Source: Sandaracinobacter neustonicus
GTDB lineage: Bacteria; Pseudomonadota; Alphaproteobacteria; Sphingomonadales; Sphingomonadaceae
DNA length: 64,000 nucleotides
Assembly (NCBI RefSeq): GCF_006385875.1
Contig: NZ_VFSU01000011.1
Coordinates: 248,001 to 312,000 of the forward strand
Direction: 5' to 3'
Every line of letters begins with the position of its first letter. Position 1 is the stretch's first letter. Made by a program: the position numbers and the translations under genes. The notes below the pieces were generated by a model. It saw only the letters and a list, made by a program, of their open reading frames with translations. It searched no databases and was not told the DNA's origin. Of the stretch, positions 32,497-42,300 are shown piece by piece.

Positions 32497-33096
32497 ATGA
32501 TGGTGCAACGTCTGACCGAACAGATTCTGGCGCACGCCGAGACGCTTCCGGAAGGAACGCCGCTGGCGGCAAAGAGCCTTCTCCACCTCGGCAGCCGCGC
32601 TGGGGTGGACCAGGCTTTGTCGCGTCTTGCAGAACGAGGGCATCTGATCCGTGCCGGGCGCGGCGTGTATCTGCGTCCGGTGAAGAGCCGGTTCGGCGCC
32701 CGCGCGCCTTCGGTGGAAAAGGCCGTCGAGGCGCTGGCGGTGCAGCGTGGAGAAGTCATCGTGCCGAACGGCGCGGCTGCCGCAAACGCGCTGGGCCTGA
32801 CGACGCAGGTGCCGGTCCGCTCCGTTTATCTTACCTCGGGCCGGAGCCGCACGATGACCTTGGGCAAGCAGCTCGTCGAATTGCGCCATGCGCCACGCTG
32901 GCAGCTTGCGCTCGCCGATCGTCCCGCAGGCCAAGCGGTTCGCGCGCTAGCCTGGCTCGGGCCGGAGAAGGCGGAATCGGCGCTAAAGGCTCTGAAACGA
33001 AAGCTGCCGCCTACGGCGTTCGGCGAACTGGTGGCCGCCGCGCCGCAGTTTCCAACCTGGCTTGCCCGAAGCGTCGGCAAGGCGGTCCATGGCTGA
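32497..33096 (+). CDS. abiEi: AbiEi-type antitoxin (DUF6088)
   Basis: A 199-residue type IV antitoxin and repressor. An N-terminal winged helix (LTEQILAHAETLPEGTPLAAKSLLHLGSRAGVDQALSRLAERGHLIRAGRGVYLRPV) is followed by a C-terminal domain with VIVPNGAAAANALGLTTQVPV. It begins a rightward cargo block, opposite to the ICE backbone. AGGAG precedes two tandem ATGs; I take the first at 32497. A perfect inverted repeat upstream is its probable operator. Its stop overlaps the toxin gene by eight bases, the usual AbiE arrangement. Confidence 0.9.
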   Translation: MMVQRLTEQILAHAETLPEGTPLAAKSLLHLGSRAGVDQALSRLAERGHLIRAGRGVYLRPVKSRFGARAPSVEKAVEALAVQRGEVIVPNGAAAANALGLTTQVPVRSVYLTSGRSRTMTLGKQLVELRHAPRWQLALADRPAGQAVRALAWLGPEKAESALKALKRKLPPTAFGELVAAAPQFPTWLARSVGKAVHG

Positions 33097-34105
33097 TCCC
33101 TTTCTGTCCTTGTCGGCGGCGGACCGTCGTGACGTCTTGGGCGTCGCCGCCGATCGGTCGGGGCGGCCCGCCCATCTGCTCGAAAAGGACGTTTGGGTCG
33201 TCTGGGCGCTTCAGACAGTCTTCGGCTCCGCGCTCGGCGATCATCTCGTCTTCAAGGGTGGGACATCGCTTTCAAAAGCCTACGGCGTCATTCAGCGTTT
33301 TTCGGAAGATGTCGATCTGACCTACGACATCCGAGCGATCGCGCCTGATCTGGTGGGCGACAAGGGCGAGGCACTGCCGACAACACGCAGTGAAGAGAAG
33401 CGCTGGTCGAAGGTGATGCGCCACCGGTTGCCGGAGTGGATTTCGGGCACGGTGCAACCATTGCTCATCGACGCAATTGGAGCGCAGGGCGTTTCGGCGG
33501 CGACCCGGGTCGAGGGCGAGAAGCTCTTCATCGACTATGAAGCGACCTCAACCGGCTCGGGTTATGTCGCGCCCAGCGTCATGCTGGAATTCGGCGCCCG
33601 CTCGACCGGCGAACCGGCCAGCGTACGCGACGTGGTCTGCGATGCGGCGGGCCTGGTCGAGGGCGTGACGTTCCCGGCGGCGTCGCCGCGGGTGATGCAC
33701 GCCGAGCGGACCTTTTGGGAAAAGGCGACCGCGATACACGTTTTCTGCTTGCAGGAGCGGCTGCGCGGGGAGCGGTTCGCTCGCCATTGGCATGACGTGG
33801 TCCGCCTGGATGACGCGGGGATCGCCGACGCGGCAGCGGCTGACCGAGATCTCGCCCGCGCGGTCGCACGTCACAAGGGGATGTTCTTCGCTGAGAAGGC
33901 GGCGGACGGGGCGCCTGTCGATTACGAGGCCGCCGTCAGTGGATCGTTGCAACTCGTGCCGAACGGAGAGGCACGCGCGGCCCTGGCCTTCGATTACGAA
34001 CATATGGTGGGAGACGGATTGCTGCTTGAGGACGCCGAGTCTTTTGGGTTGCTGATCGAGCGATGCGCAGACATCGCCGAACACGCAAATCGCGCGGCGG
34101 GATAG
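33089..34105 (+). CDS. abiEii: AbiEii-type nucleotidyltransferase toxin
   Basis: A 338-residue toxin of the AbiEii/AbiGii family. LVFKGGTSLSKAYGVIQRFSEDVDLTYD contains the GG(T/S)SLSK and D-x-D motifs of the DNA polymerase beta-like nucleotidyltransferase fold, and HAERTFWEKATAIHVF is the downstream K-containing motif. Relatives modify tRNA 3' ends, blocking translation, and abort phage infection. All motifs are present, so it is probably active. The start at 33089 overlaps abiEi by eight bases (ATGGCTGA). It lies directly before the Hachiman genes, forming a defence cluster. Confidence 0.92.
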   Translation: MADPFLSLSAADRRDVLGVAADRSGRPAHLLEKDVWVVWALQTVFGSALGDHLVFKGGTSLSKAYGVIQRFSEDVDLTYDIRAIAPDLVGDKGEALPTTRSEEKRWSKVMRHRLPEWISGTVQPLLIDAIGAQGVSAATRVEGEKLFIDYEATSTGSGYVAPSVMLEFGARSTGEPASVRDVVCDAAGLVEGVTFPAASPRVMHAERTFWEKATAIHVFCLQERLRGERFARHWHDVVRLDDAGIADAAAADRDLARAVARHKGMFFAEKAADGAPVDYEAAVSGSLQLVPNGEARAALAFDYEHMVGDGLLLEDAESFGLLIERCADIAEHANRAAG

Positions 34106-34122
34106 TAGAAACTGGGGAAAGC

Positions 34123-34905
34123 GTGGGGTTCTACGAGAAATGGTGTGAAGCCACCAAAGAGAAAGACAAGCGCAAGCACTATTGGACCTATGTCGAGAAG
34201 GGTGGCGGGCGTGACGAGATCAGCGCCGATCTCGCGAAGACCATTCGCTCCCATTATGACCGGCTCGAGCGCATCGCCGAGGATGTGGAGCGGCTTGGCT
34301 ACAAGATCGCCGCCAAGATTCTGAGCGAAGCGATGCCACATACGGACAAGGGCCGCTCTGGCGATCTTGGCGAAATCCTTGCGACTGAGCTGGTGGAGGA
34401 AGAAATCGGCCTGCGCGTCCCCGTGCGTCGGCTCCGCTACAAGGACGGCCGCAACATGGCCATGCGCGGCGATGACTTCATCGGCGCCGGCTATGGCGGC
34501 CAGGACGAGAAGCTTTGGCTCCTGAAGGGGGAAGCCAAAAGCAACAAGAAGCTCGGCAAATCCACCGTGACAAGCGCTCGTAAGGTGCTCGATCGCGACA
34601 ATGGCCGCTGCACGCCGGACTCGTTGCTGTTCGTCGCCAACCGCCTCCTGGAGAGCAATGATCCCGACGAAAACGCGCTAGGCCGCGACCTCCGCGATGA
34701 GGTGGGCTTGAAGTCGCTGCGCGCCGATCGCATCGACCACATGCTTTTCACCGTTTCCGGCAACGGCCCCCATGCCTCGCTGAAGGAAGATCTCGAGGCC
34801 GCCGGGACCAATCGCGACCACTACGTCGTGAACATCCACGTCGAAGACCACCAGGACTTCATCGCGGCCATGTACGAAGGGGCGCAAGACCTTGGAGACG
34901 CCTGA
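34123..34905 (+). CDS. hamA: HamA, DUF1837 nuclease of a Hachiman defence system
   Basis: A 260-residue DUF1837 protein, the effector of Hachiman antiphage systems. GDLGE (80-84) is followed by RRLRYKDGRNMAMRGDDFIGAGY with D117/D118 and by LWLLKGEAKS with E137 and K139, together a PD-(D/E)xK-type nuclease site. The fold fits cleavage of DNA once released by the partner helicase. I place the start at the GTG at 34123, just past abiEii, with GGGGAAA upstream; a longer frame from 34063 would overlap abiEii. It overlaps hamB by 14 bases. The catalytic residues look intact. Confidence 0.88.
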   Translation: MGFYEKWCEATKEKDKRKHYWTYVEKGGGRDEISADLAKTIRSHYDRLERIAEDVERLGYKIAAKILSEAMPHTDKGRSGDLGEILATELVEEEIGLRVPVRRLRYKDGRNMAMRGDDFIGAGYGGQDEKLWLLKGEAKSNKKLGKSTVTSARKVLDRDNGRCTPDSLLFVANRLLESNDPDENALGRDLRDEVGLKSLRADRIDHMLFTVSGNGPHASLKEDLEAAGTNRDHYVVNIHVEDHQDFIAAMYEGAQDLGDA

Positions 34906-37900
34906 CGAGCTGACCGCCTTCCTCGCCACCGCGACCGTCGACGGCATCCTCGGCCGTTTGCTCTATCGTGGTGCTGCGTGGTCGCTGATGCGGGAAGCAG
35001 GCGTATTGCCGCAGACCGCGCCGCCCTTGGGCGCGACAATCGAAACCGACCTTGCCGAGCACGGCTTCGCCTTGCTTCGGGGCGCCATGGCCTTGCGTGC
35101 CCAGACCGGCGCGTCAGACTTGACGAACAAGGCATTTGAACGGGCGGCCAACGCCTTCGAAGCGCTGGTAAGAAACGGTGATCCTGAGGCACCCGATCGC
35201 GGCTTCCGCCGCACCATCGCGGCTGCCGCCTATCACCTGGCCGGCTTCTCGGCCGTCGCCTATTCGTTGTTCAAGGAGACGGATGAAGATCTCAACGCAT
35301 CGCCCGGCGAAACGGCAATCCGTCATCTCATCCTGCGGGATCTCGATCAGTTACGTGCCTTCGTTCGCGACTGGCTTAGCGACGAGGCCCACGGCGATGA
35401 GCAGATGGGCGAAGCGCTGGGCGGCGATGAGCCTGATATCGACGACGTATTGTCTACCATCCTGAATACGACGATTTGCCGGGCTCTTGCCTACTTCGAC
35501 TTCGCGCTGGAAACGGGGGAAGAGGAGCCGATCGACGCCGCGCGCGATCTGCTGGCCACTGCGGTCAGCCTCGCCGGCAACGCCGGGAATGTCCCGTTGT
35601 GGTGGATCTCGAATCTCTGCCGTCACCTGATTGACGACCTCTGGCAGCATTCGTTGCACGGGAACCTGCCAACGGAGCCACCCGCTGGAACGGAGGAGAA
35701 ATATCCGGACCTCCGGCGGCTGTTCATCGGTTCGCTGTACGCCCGCAAAACATCCGAGGTGGAGCTTTGGCCGTCTCAACGCGAGGCCGCTCGTCGATCT
35801 ACGGATGTCACCGACGATCTCGTTGTGGCGCTTCCCACCAGCGCGGGGAAGACGCGCGTTGCGGAAATCGCCGCATTGATGACCTTGTCCTCCGCGCGGC
35901 GGGTGTTGATCGTCACGCCGTTGCGTGCGTTGTCGGCCCAGACCGAACGCTCCTTCCGCAAGACTTTCGCACCTCTCGGGTTCAGCGTCTCGTCGCTGTA
36001 CGGCGCCAGTGGTCTTTCGGCAGGTGACGAGGATGCACTGCGCACCCGCGAGATCATCATCGCCACACCGGAGAAACTCGACTTCGCGCTTCGGAGCGAT
36101 TCCTCCCTGATCGATGATGTCGGTCTGATCGTTCTCGACGAGGGCCATATGATCGGGCCCAGCGAGCGTGAGATCCGCTACGAGACGCTGGTGCAGCGTC
36201 TGTTACGCCGCGCCGACGCGGCCGATCGCCGGATCGTCTGCCTGTCCGCGATCCTGCCCAGCGGCGACGAGTTGGACGACCTTACCGCCTGGATACGCTC
36301 GGACGAACCCGGCGAGCCCGTGCGTTCCGACTGGCGACCCACGCGCCAGAGGTTCGGCGCCCTAACCTGGCGCGGCAAGGATGCGCTCCTGCGGCTTGAC
36401 CTCGACGACGGCGGTCCTTTCCTCGACAAGTTCGTCGAGGAGAAGCCTGCGCGCGGAAGGGAGAAGAATCCGTATCCTCGGAAGAACTCACATCTCGCCC
36501 TCTTTGCGGCGTGGGAATTCGCCGGCCAGGGCAAGCGCACTCTGATCTTTTCCACCCAGGCCAACTGGGTCGAGAGCTACGGCAAGCAGGTCGTTGACCT
36601 GTGTAAGCGCGGCTATCTCGACTCCCTGCTGGAGGATGAGGGGTCGGTCGCGCGCGCGCTGGAAGTCGGCAAGGAGTGGCTGGGCGAAAACCATCCGGCC
36701 GTTGCCAGCCTCAAGGCCGGCGTCGCCATTCACCACGGCCGCCTGCCAAGCCCGTTCCTGCGCGAACTGGAAGTCCTTCTCTCGGAGGGTGTGCTCAAAG
36801 TCATCGTCGCTTCGCCGACGCTTTCCCAAGGGCTCAACCTCAACGCCGCCGTCCTGCTCGTACCGGCACTCTACCGGGCCGGCGAGAAGATCAAGGGCGA
36901 GGAGTTCGCCAACGTTGCAGGCCGGGCCGGGCGCGCGTTCGTCGACGTCGAGGGCCTGATCGTCCATGTCATGTTCGACAAGACCGACTGGCGAAAGAAG
37001 GAGTGGAGGAAGCTGGTCGCCTCCGCCAAGGCCCGCACGTTGAAAAGCGGCCTCATCCAGATCGTAGCCGAAATCCTCGAGCGCCTGTCGCGAGAGGGGG
37101 TGCTCGATCGCGATGACGCCTGGGAGTATCTCGCCAATTCCCGGGAGGCGTGGCGATCGCCCGACGAGGAGGCCGAGGTGGCTGAACGCCTTGCCGCCGC
37201 CGTGGAATACGACGCCGGCGGCGACGAGAACGATGACGAGGACGAGAGCGAGGACGACCAAGAGGAAACGATCGACGAAGAGCCGTTGTCGCAGATTGTC
37301 GAGCGCCTCGATGCGACCGTGTTCGGCCTGATCGAAGCTCTGGATGCGGATCGCGCCGATCTCCCGAAGTTGCTGGACGAGGCCCTCAAAGGATCACTCT
37401 GGGCTCGTCAGATTGCGCGCGAGGAAGAGGACGTCGCGCCCCTGCACAAGAGGGTGTTCGAAGCACGCGCCGACCTCATTTGGAAGACCACCTCCGAACA
37501 GGCGCGGCGCGGGCATTTCGCGATGGGGGTTGGACTTGAAGCCGGCCTTTCTATCGACACCATGGCTGATGAACTGGCCCAGCTGCTCGATCGCGCCGAC
37601 GATGCGGCGCTGAGCGGCGACGTCGACGAGCTCGCCGACGCCCTTGGTGGCCTGGGAGAACGGTTGCTGTTCATGCGGCCCTTCATCCCCGACAAGAAGA
37701 ACGCGCTGCCGGCCAATTGGAAAGTCATTCTGCGCGCCTGGATCTCAGGCGACGCGGTCGAGAAGATCGGACCGCAGAACATGCGGGCGGTCGAAGAGGC
37801 TTTCACCTATCGCTTGGTCTGGGCGCTGGAAGCCGTCCGCACCCGCCGCATGTCGCTCGGCTGGTCACCGGAGACGGTGGCGGGCGGCGCAGCGGCGGCG

Positions 37901-38416
37901 GTCGAAACCGGCGTCCCGCAGTTCATGATGGCGATGTTGATCCGGGCGGGGCTTCCGTCACGGCGCGCGGCCATCGCGGCCATTCAGGACGCCGAGCCGA
38001 TCTTCGTGACGCCCGCGGAGATGCGGGCCTGGCTCGAATCCGACGAGATTACGGCCTACACTGATGCCGGCGACTGGCCCACGCCCGACACCGCAGCGCT
38101 TTGGGCGCGCTTTCGCACCGAAGCTCTCAGCGGCGGAATCCATAAATGGTCGGTCGAACGCTATAAGCGTCTGCTCGACATCGCGGCGGCCCCGCCCGCG
38201 GGCCTTTATCGAATCGTCACGGACGAGGGGGACGGACGAACTTGGCTCGAAACGCCTGACTACCGGCGGGTCGCGCCCTTCAAGAAGCCGGCGGTGGACC
38301 CAAAGCCCAGCCTCTTCTCAGGAAGGCTGCCGGGCAACACCAGGCTGGTCGAAGCCTTGCGCGTTGGTCGCGGAAAACTGCGGTGGCCGCCCGCTGACGC
38401 TAGAGGGGAAAATTAG
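34892..38416 (+). CDS. hamB: HamB, SF2 helicase of a Hachiman defence system
   Basis: A 1174-residue DExH helicase. The first ~290 residues are helical and unlike other helicases. LPTSAGKT at 314-321 is motif I, DEGH at 416-419 motif II, CLSAILPSG motif III, SPTLSQGLNL near 641-650 motif V region, and GRAGR at 677-681 motif VI. The C-terminal ~450 residues contain an acidic linker (about 770-790) and helical sequence. HamB senses DNA ends or invading DNA and controls HamA. It starts at a TTG at 34892 within hamA, and its stop lies two bases before the CoiA-like gene. Confidence 0.9.
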   Translation: METPDELTAFLATATVDGILGRLLYRGAAWSLMREAGVLPQTAPPLGATIETDLAEHGFALLRGAMALRAQTGASDLTNKAFERAANAFEALVRNGDPEAPDRGFRRTIAAAAYHLAGFSAVAYSLFKETDEDLNASPGETAIRHLILRDLDQLRAFVRDWLSDEAHGDEQMGEALGGDEPDIDDVLSTILNTTICRALAYFDFALETGEEEPIDAARDLLATAVSLAGNAGNVPLWWISNLCRHLIDDLWQHSLHGNLPTEPPAGTEEKYPDLRRLFIGSLYARKTSEVELWPSQREAARRSTDVTDDLVVALPTSAGKTRVAEIAALMTLSSARRVLIVTPLRALSAQTERSFRKTFAPLGFSVSSLYGASGLSAGDEDALRTREIIIATPEKLDFALRSDSSLIDDVGLIVLDEGHMIGPSEREIRYETLVQRLLRRADAADRRIVCLSAILPSGDELDDLTAWIRSDEPGEPVRSDWRPTRQRFGALTWRGKDALLRLDLDDGGPFLDKFVEEKPARGREKNPYPRKNSHLALFAAWEFAGQGKRTLIFSTQANWVESYGKQVVDLCKRGYLDSLLEDEGSVARALEVGKEWLGENHPAVASLKAGVAIHHGRLPSPFLRELEVLLSEGVLKVIVASPTLSQGLNLNAAVLLVPALYRAGEKIKGEEFANVAGRAGRAFVDVEGLIVHVMFDKTDWRKKEWRKLVASAKARTLKSGLIQIVAEILERLSREGVLDRDDAWEYLANSREAWRSPDEEAEVAERLAAAVEYDAGGDENDDEDESEDDQEETIDEEPLSQIVERLDATVFGLIEALDADRADLPKLLDEALKGSLWARQIAREEEDVAPLHKRVFEARADLIWKTTSEQARRGHFAMGVGLEAGLSIDTMADELAQLLDRADDAALSGDVDELADALGGLGERLLFMRPFIPDKKNALPANWKVILRAWISGDAVEKIGPQNMRAVEEAFTYRLVWALEAVRTRRMSLGWSPETVAGGAAAAVETGVPQFMMAMLIRAGLPSRRAAIAAIQDAEPIFVTPAEMRAWLESDEITAYTDAGDWPTPDTAALWARFRTEALSGGIHKWSVERYKRLLDIAAAPPAGLYRIVTDEGDGRTWLETPDYRRVAPFKKPAVDPKPSLFSGRLPGNTRLVEALRVGRGKLRWPPADARGEN

Positions 38417-38418
38417 AC

Positions 38419-39126
38419 ATGCTCTATGCTTGGGTCGGTGATCAGAAGCGTGCGCCGCTCGCCAAGGGCGAGCGCACCACCTGCCGTGACTGTGGCGGTC
38501 TGCTGACCGCGGTGATGCCCGTCGAAAACACGCCCCACTGGCGGCACAAGGCCGGAGACTGCGATCCGTGGAGCGAGCCTGAAGGGCCTTGGCACCTCGG
38601 CTGGAAAGAACTTTTCGATATGTCGTGCCGCGAGATCGCCCTGCGCGATCCGATGACCGGCGAACTGCATCGCGCCGATGTGCTGGTTGGCAGCGGCACC
38701 TCTCGCGCGACCGTGCTCGAGTTGCAGCATTCCTCGATCAGTGAGGACGAACGCAACGCGCGCGAGGCCTTCTATCGGCAAGGGCATCGGATGTTTTGGC
38801 TGGTCCACATCCACAGCGAAAGCTCCTTTCTCGGAACCTACTTCAGCATGTCGCTCGATTTCGGCTCGCGCGTCGTAAACCTCGACGGCAAGGAATTCGC
38901 GGTCATGCGCTGGATGGGACCGAGCAAACAGTTCATCGAGAAGTGGAAGCGCGCAAGCGCCCACGTCTTCTTCAATGCAGGTCCCTACATCTTTTACCTC
39001 GCCGGTCAGGGCGTCGCCTCTCGGTTGGGCGGCCCGTTCCGGCGTGGTGAGTTTGCTCTCTGTGCATTGTCGCGTGACGAGTTTCTGCGGGCCGTTCGGT
39101 GGGAGGACAGCGCGACGCCTCAGTGA
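38419..39126 (+). CDS. CoiA-like nuclease, third gene of the Hachiman operon
   Basis: A 235-residue protein resembling the CoiA-like nuclease family. A zinc-type part comes first (C22-x2-C25, H40-W-R-H43, C48), then HLGWKELF, then HRADVLVG with D87 and VLELQHSSIS with E101 and Q103, a D-ExQ variant of the PD-(D/E)xK site; RMFWLVHI ends the core. It starts two bases after hamB with GGGGAAA before the ATG, so it is almost surely cotranscribed. CoiA was named for competence, but many relatives sit among defence genes. Whether it is an accessory effector of this Hachiman system is inference. Confidence 0.75.
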   Translation: MLYAWVGDQKRAPLAKGERTTCRDCGGLLTAVMPVENTPHWRHKAGDCDPWSEPEGPWHLGWKELFDMSCREIALRDPMTGELHRADVLVGSGTSRATVLELQHSSISEDERNAREAFYRQGHRMFWLVHIHSESSFLGTYFSMSLDFGSRVVNLDGKEFAVMRWMGPSKQFIEKWKRASAHVFFNAGPYIFYLAGQGVASRLGGPFRRGEFALCALSRDEFLRAVRWEDSATPQ

Positions 39127-39256
39127 AGGTCACGCGATTTGATCCCGAGATCATCGATGTGACCGTAGGGATAAAAGAAGTCTCGCGCGCGTAACCCCTT
39201 GGGCGCCAGCTCGCGCGCATCGGAGCCCGAACATGGCGCGCGTGACCGAAACCCCC

Positions 39257-40456
39257 TCACATCACGGAGTCAAGCGCAGCTCCGCCCCCGGCTGCGAGCA
39301 ATACGACAACCCATGGTGGGGCTTTCCAGGCCATCAGTGCCACAAAGCAAACCAGAGCCAGCGCGAAGTCCGGCATGCCGCCGATCGCGCTGGTGAAGAC
39401 AGGCGAATACAACGCCGCGCCGAGGATGCCGACGACAGCGGCATTGGCGCCTTGCATGGCCGACTGCGCCCATGTCGTGCGGCGCAACCGATCCCAGAAG
39501 GGGAGCGCCCCGATCAGGATGAGGAAGCCCGGCAGGAAGAGTGAGACAAGAGCGATCGCCGCACCGGCAACGCCGTTCGGCGCCGGTCCCATGACCGCCC
39601 CGAGCCAGGCGGCGAAGGTGAAGAGCGGTCCCGGCACGGCCTGCGCCGCGCCATAGCCCGCAAGGAAGGCGTCGTCGGACACCCATCCCGGCGTGACGGT
39701 TTCGGCCTGCAAGAGCGGCAGCACGACATGCCCACCACCGAAGACCAGAGAGCCAGCACGATAGAAGCTGTCGGCCAGCGCCCATCCTTGCGCCTGTCCG
39801 GCCAAGAGCGGCAGGCCAATCAGTAAGACTGCAAACAGCGCAAAGGCCGTCAGTCCGGCTTTCCGCGAAACCGGGACCGGCAGATGCGCGCCGGTCGTGA
39901 CCTGTCCCTTGCTGAGGACCAACCCGGCGATTGCGCCGAGGAGAATGGCGCCCATCATTCCGATGGCACCCGGTGCCCACGCGAGCAGAAGCACAGCCGC
40001 GACCGCGATCGTGGCGCGCTCCTTGTCGGGGCAGAGATTTCTTGCCATGCCCCACACGGCTTGCGCCACGATGGCGACGGCGACGATCTTGAGACCATGC
40101 AGGACGCCAAGGGCAAGCGGGCTTTCCAGCCGCGTTGCCGTCATGGCGAGCGCGAGAAGGATCAGAGCCGATGGTAAGGTGAAGGCGAGGAAGGCCGCAA
40201 ATGCCCCGAGCCATCCCGCGCGCGTCAAACCAAGCGCAAAGCCGACCTGGCTGGAGGCCGGGCCGGGCAGGAACTGACATAGCGCGACCAGATCGGCATA
40301 AGCGCTTTCGCTCAGCCATTTTCGACGCGTCACCAGCTCGTCCCGGAAATAACCCAGATGCGCGATCGGACCGCCGAAGGAGGTGAGCCCCAGCTTCAGG
40401 AAGACGCGGAAAACTTCGGCGGCGCTGGCCTTTGACTGCTGGGGGCTTTGATCCAT
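39257..40456 (-). CDS. chrA: ChrA chromate transporter (two-domain)
   Basis: A 399-residue inner-membrane efflux protein of the CHR family in the fused, two-domain form. Domain 1 has FLKLGLTSFGGPIAHLGYFRDELV and QFLPGPASSQVGFALG, and domain 2 repeats the pattern with AGSLVFGGGHVVLPLL and GAAQAVPGPLFTFAAWLGA. These F-GG-H and PGP motifs define the family. It exports chromate using the membrane potential. It ends convergently with the CoiA-like gene across 130 bases and lies near the arsenic operon with the same strand but a 66-base gap, so a shared transcript is possible. No chrB regulator is present. Confidence 0.94.
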   Translation of the reverse strand: MDQSPQQSKASAAEVFRVFLKLGLTSFGGPIAHLGYFRDELVTRRKWLSESAYADLVALCQFLPGPASSQVGFALGLTRAGWLGAFAAFLAFTLPSALILLALAMTATRLESPLALGVLHGLKIVAVAIVAQAVWGMARNLCPDKERATIAVAAVLLLAWAPGAIGMMGAILLGAIAGLVLSKGQVTTGAHLPVPVSRKAGLTAFALFAVLLIGLPLLAGQAQGWALADSFYRAGSLVFGGGHVVLPLLQAETVTPGWVSDDAFLAGYGAAQAVPGPLFTFAAWLGAVMGPAPNGVAGAAIALVSLFLPGFLILIGALPFWDRLRRTTWAQSAMQGANAAVVGILGAALYSPVFTSAIGGMPDFALALVCFVALMAWKAPPWVVVLLAAGGGAALDSVM

Positions 40457-40522
40457 TCAGGCGGTCTCGTTGATTGGTCACTCTCGCCAACGATGAGATA
40501 CGGTTGGCGTTGTTCCGAATAC

Positions 40523-41236
40523 TCAGGTCGCTGCCGTCAGATTGACCCGCCGCATCAGAGCCTCACCGCTCTCCTTGCGCTCGGAATAGCGGTCGGTCAG
40601 GTAGGAAGAGACATCGCGCGTCAGCAGCGTGAACTTCACCAGTTCCTCCATCACGTCGACCACCCGATCATAATAGGATGACGGTTTCATCCGACCTGCT
40701 TCGTCGAACTCCTGAAAGGCTTTGGCGACGGAGGACTGGTTGGGGATCGTCACCATGCGCATCCAGCGGCCCAGCACCCGCATCTGATTGACGGCATTAA
40801 AGCTTTGCGAGCCTCCGGACACCTGCATGACGGCGAGCGTGCGCCCTTGGGTCGGCCGCACTGCACCGACCGAGAGCGGAATCCAATCGATCTGCGCCTT
40901 CATCACCCCGCTCATCGCGCCGTGCCGCTCCGGGCTGGTCCAGACCTGACCTTCTGACCAGAGCGAGAGTTCCCGCAATTCCTTGACCTTCGGATGGTTG
41001 ACGTCGGCGCCGTCCGGCAACGGCAGGCCATGCGGGTCGAAGATGCGCGTTTCCGCGCCGAAGTGTTTCAGCAGGCGCTCTGCCTCCAGGGTGAGAAACC
41101 GGCTGTAGGAGCGCTCGCGCAGCGAGCCGTAGAGCAGGAGGATGCGCGGCGGATGGGCCGAGGGCGCTGCCCGAAGACGGTCGATTGTCGGCACGTCCAG
41201 GCATGCACCATCGACGTTGGAAAGATCGCGCAGCAT
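40523..41236 (-). CDS. arsH: ArsH, NADPH:FMN oxidoreductase
   Basis: A 237-residue flavodoxin-fold protein. [26 protein letters not shown] is the FMN phosphate loop and [51 protein letters not shown] is typical of ArsH. It uses NADPH and oxidises trivalent organoarsenicals or eases oxidative stress. The last gene of the arsenic operon, it shares one base with the acr3 stop (TGATG). Length and motifs are intact. Confidence 0.95.
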   Translation of the reverse strand: MLRDLSNVDGACLDVPTIDRLRAAPSAHPPRILLLYGSLRERSYSRFLTLEAERLLKHFGAETRIFDPHGLPLPDGADVNHPKVKELRELSLWSEGQVWTSPERHGAMSGVMKAQIDWIPLSVGAVRPTQGRTLAVMQVSGGSQSFNAVNQMRVLGRWMRMVTIPNQSSVAKAFQEFDEAGRMKPSSYYDRVVDVMEELVKFTLLTRDVSSYLTDRYSERKESGEALMRRVNLTAAT

Positions 41237-42291
41237 CAGCGCTTCGCCTCAGCCACGCCCCGGGGCTTTTCGCCGCGCTCGTACCAACCTTTCGAGCGGT
41301 TCACGATCCAGACGACGGAGAGCATCACGGGCACCTCGATCAGCACGCCGACCACGGTGGCGAGCGCCGCACCGGACTGAAAGCCGAATAGACTGATGGC
41401 AGCGGCGACGGCGAGCTCGAAGAAGTTAGATGCCCCGATCAGCGCCGACGGCCCGGCGACGCAATGCTGCTCGCCAGTCAGCCGGTTGAGGAGATAGGCA
41501 AGGCCGGAGTTGAAATAGACCTGGATCAGGATCGGCACGGCGAGCAGCGCGATCACCAGCGGCTGGGCGAGGATCTGTTCGCCCTGGAAGCCGAAGAGCA
41601 GGACGAGCGTGGCGAGCAGCGCCACCAGCGACAGTGGCTGAAGGCGGTCAAGAAAGCGCTTCAGCGCCGGCTCGCCGCCAGTGGCGAGTAGCCGGCGTCG
41701 CAGTATCTGCGCGGCGATCACCGGCACGACGATATACAGCGCGACGGACAGGACCAGCGTGTCCCATGGCACGGTGATGGCCGACAGGCCGAGCAGCAAG
41801 CCGACGACGGGCGCGAAGGCGAACACCATGATGGTGTCGTTGAGCGCGACTTGGCTCAGCGTGAAATGCGGCTCGCCTTTGGTGAGGTTCGACCAGACGA
41901 AGACCATGGCCGTGCAAGGCGCGGCGGCGAGGATGATGAGGCCGGCGATATAGGAGTCGATCTGGTCCGCCGGCAGGTAGGGCCGGAACAGATAGCCGAT
42001 GAATAGCAACCCGAGCGCCGCCATCGAGAAGGGCTTGACCGCCCAGTTGACGAACAGCGTGACGCCAATGCCGCGCCAGTGTTCCTTGACCTGGCCGAGA
42101 GCGGCGAAGTCGATCTTGACCAGCATCGGCACGATCATAAGCCAGATCAGCGCCGCGACCGGCAGATTGACCTTGGCGATCTCGGCCGCGCCGATGGCAT
42201 GGAAGACGCTCGGCATCAGATGGCCGAGGCCAATGCCCACGACGATGCACAGGGCGACCCAGAGGGTGAGATAGCGTTCAAAGGTGGACAT
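41236..42291 (-). CDS. acr3: ACR3-type arsenite efflux permease
   Basis: A 351-residue membrane protein with about ten hydrophobic segments. The conserved ACR3 features are visible: [60 protein letters not shown] with the essential cysteine in APCTAMVF, and [14 protein letters not shown]. It expels arsenite made by the two arsenate reductases encoded upstream. It lies nine bases after arsC and overlaps arsH by one base. ACR3 and not the unrelated ArsB family is indicated by the APCTAMV and SNFFELA motifs. Confidence 0.95.
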   Translation of the reverse strand: MSTFERYLTLWVALCIVVGIGLGHLMPSVFHAIGAAEIAKVNLPVAALIWLMIVPMLVKIDFAALGQVKEHWRGIGVTLFVNWAVKPFSMAALGLLFIGYLFRPYLPADQIDSYIAGLIILAAAPCTAMVFVWSNLTKGEPHFTLSQVALNDTIMVFAFAPVVGLLLGLSAITVPWDTLVLSVALYIVVPVIAAQILRRRLLATGGEPALKRFLDRLQPLSLVALLATLVLLFGFQGEQILAQPLVIALLAVPILIQVYFNSGLAYLLNRLTGEQHCVAGPSALIGASNFFELAVAAAISLFGFQSGAALATVVGVLIEVPVMLSVVWIVNRSKGWYERGEKPRGVAEAKR

Positions 42292-42300
42292 GGACTTTCC

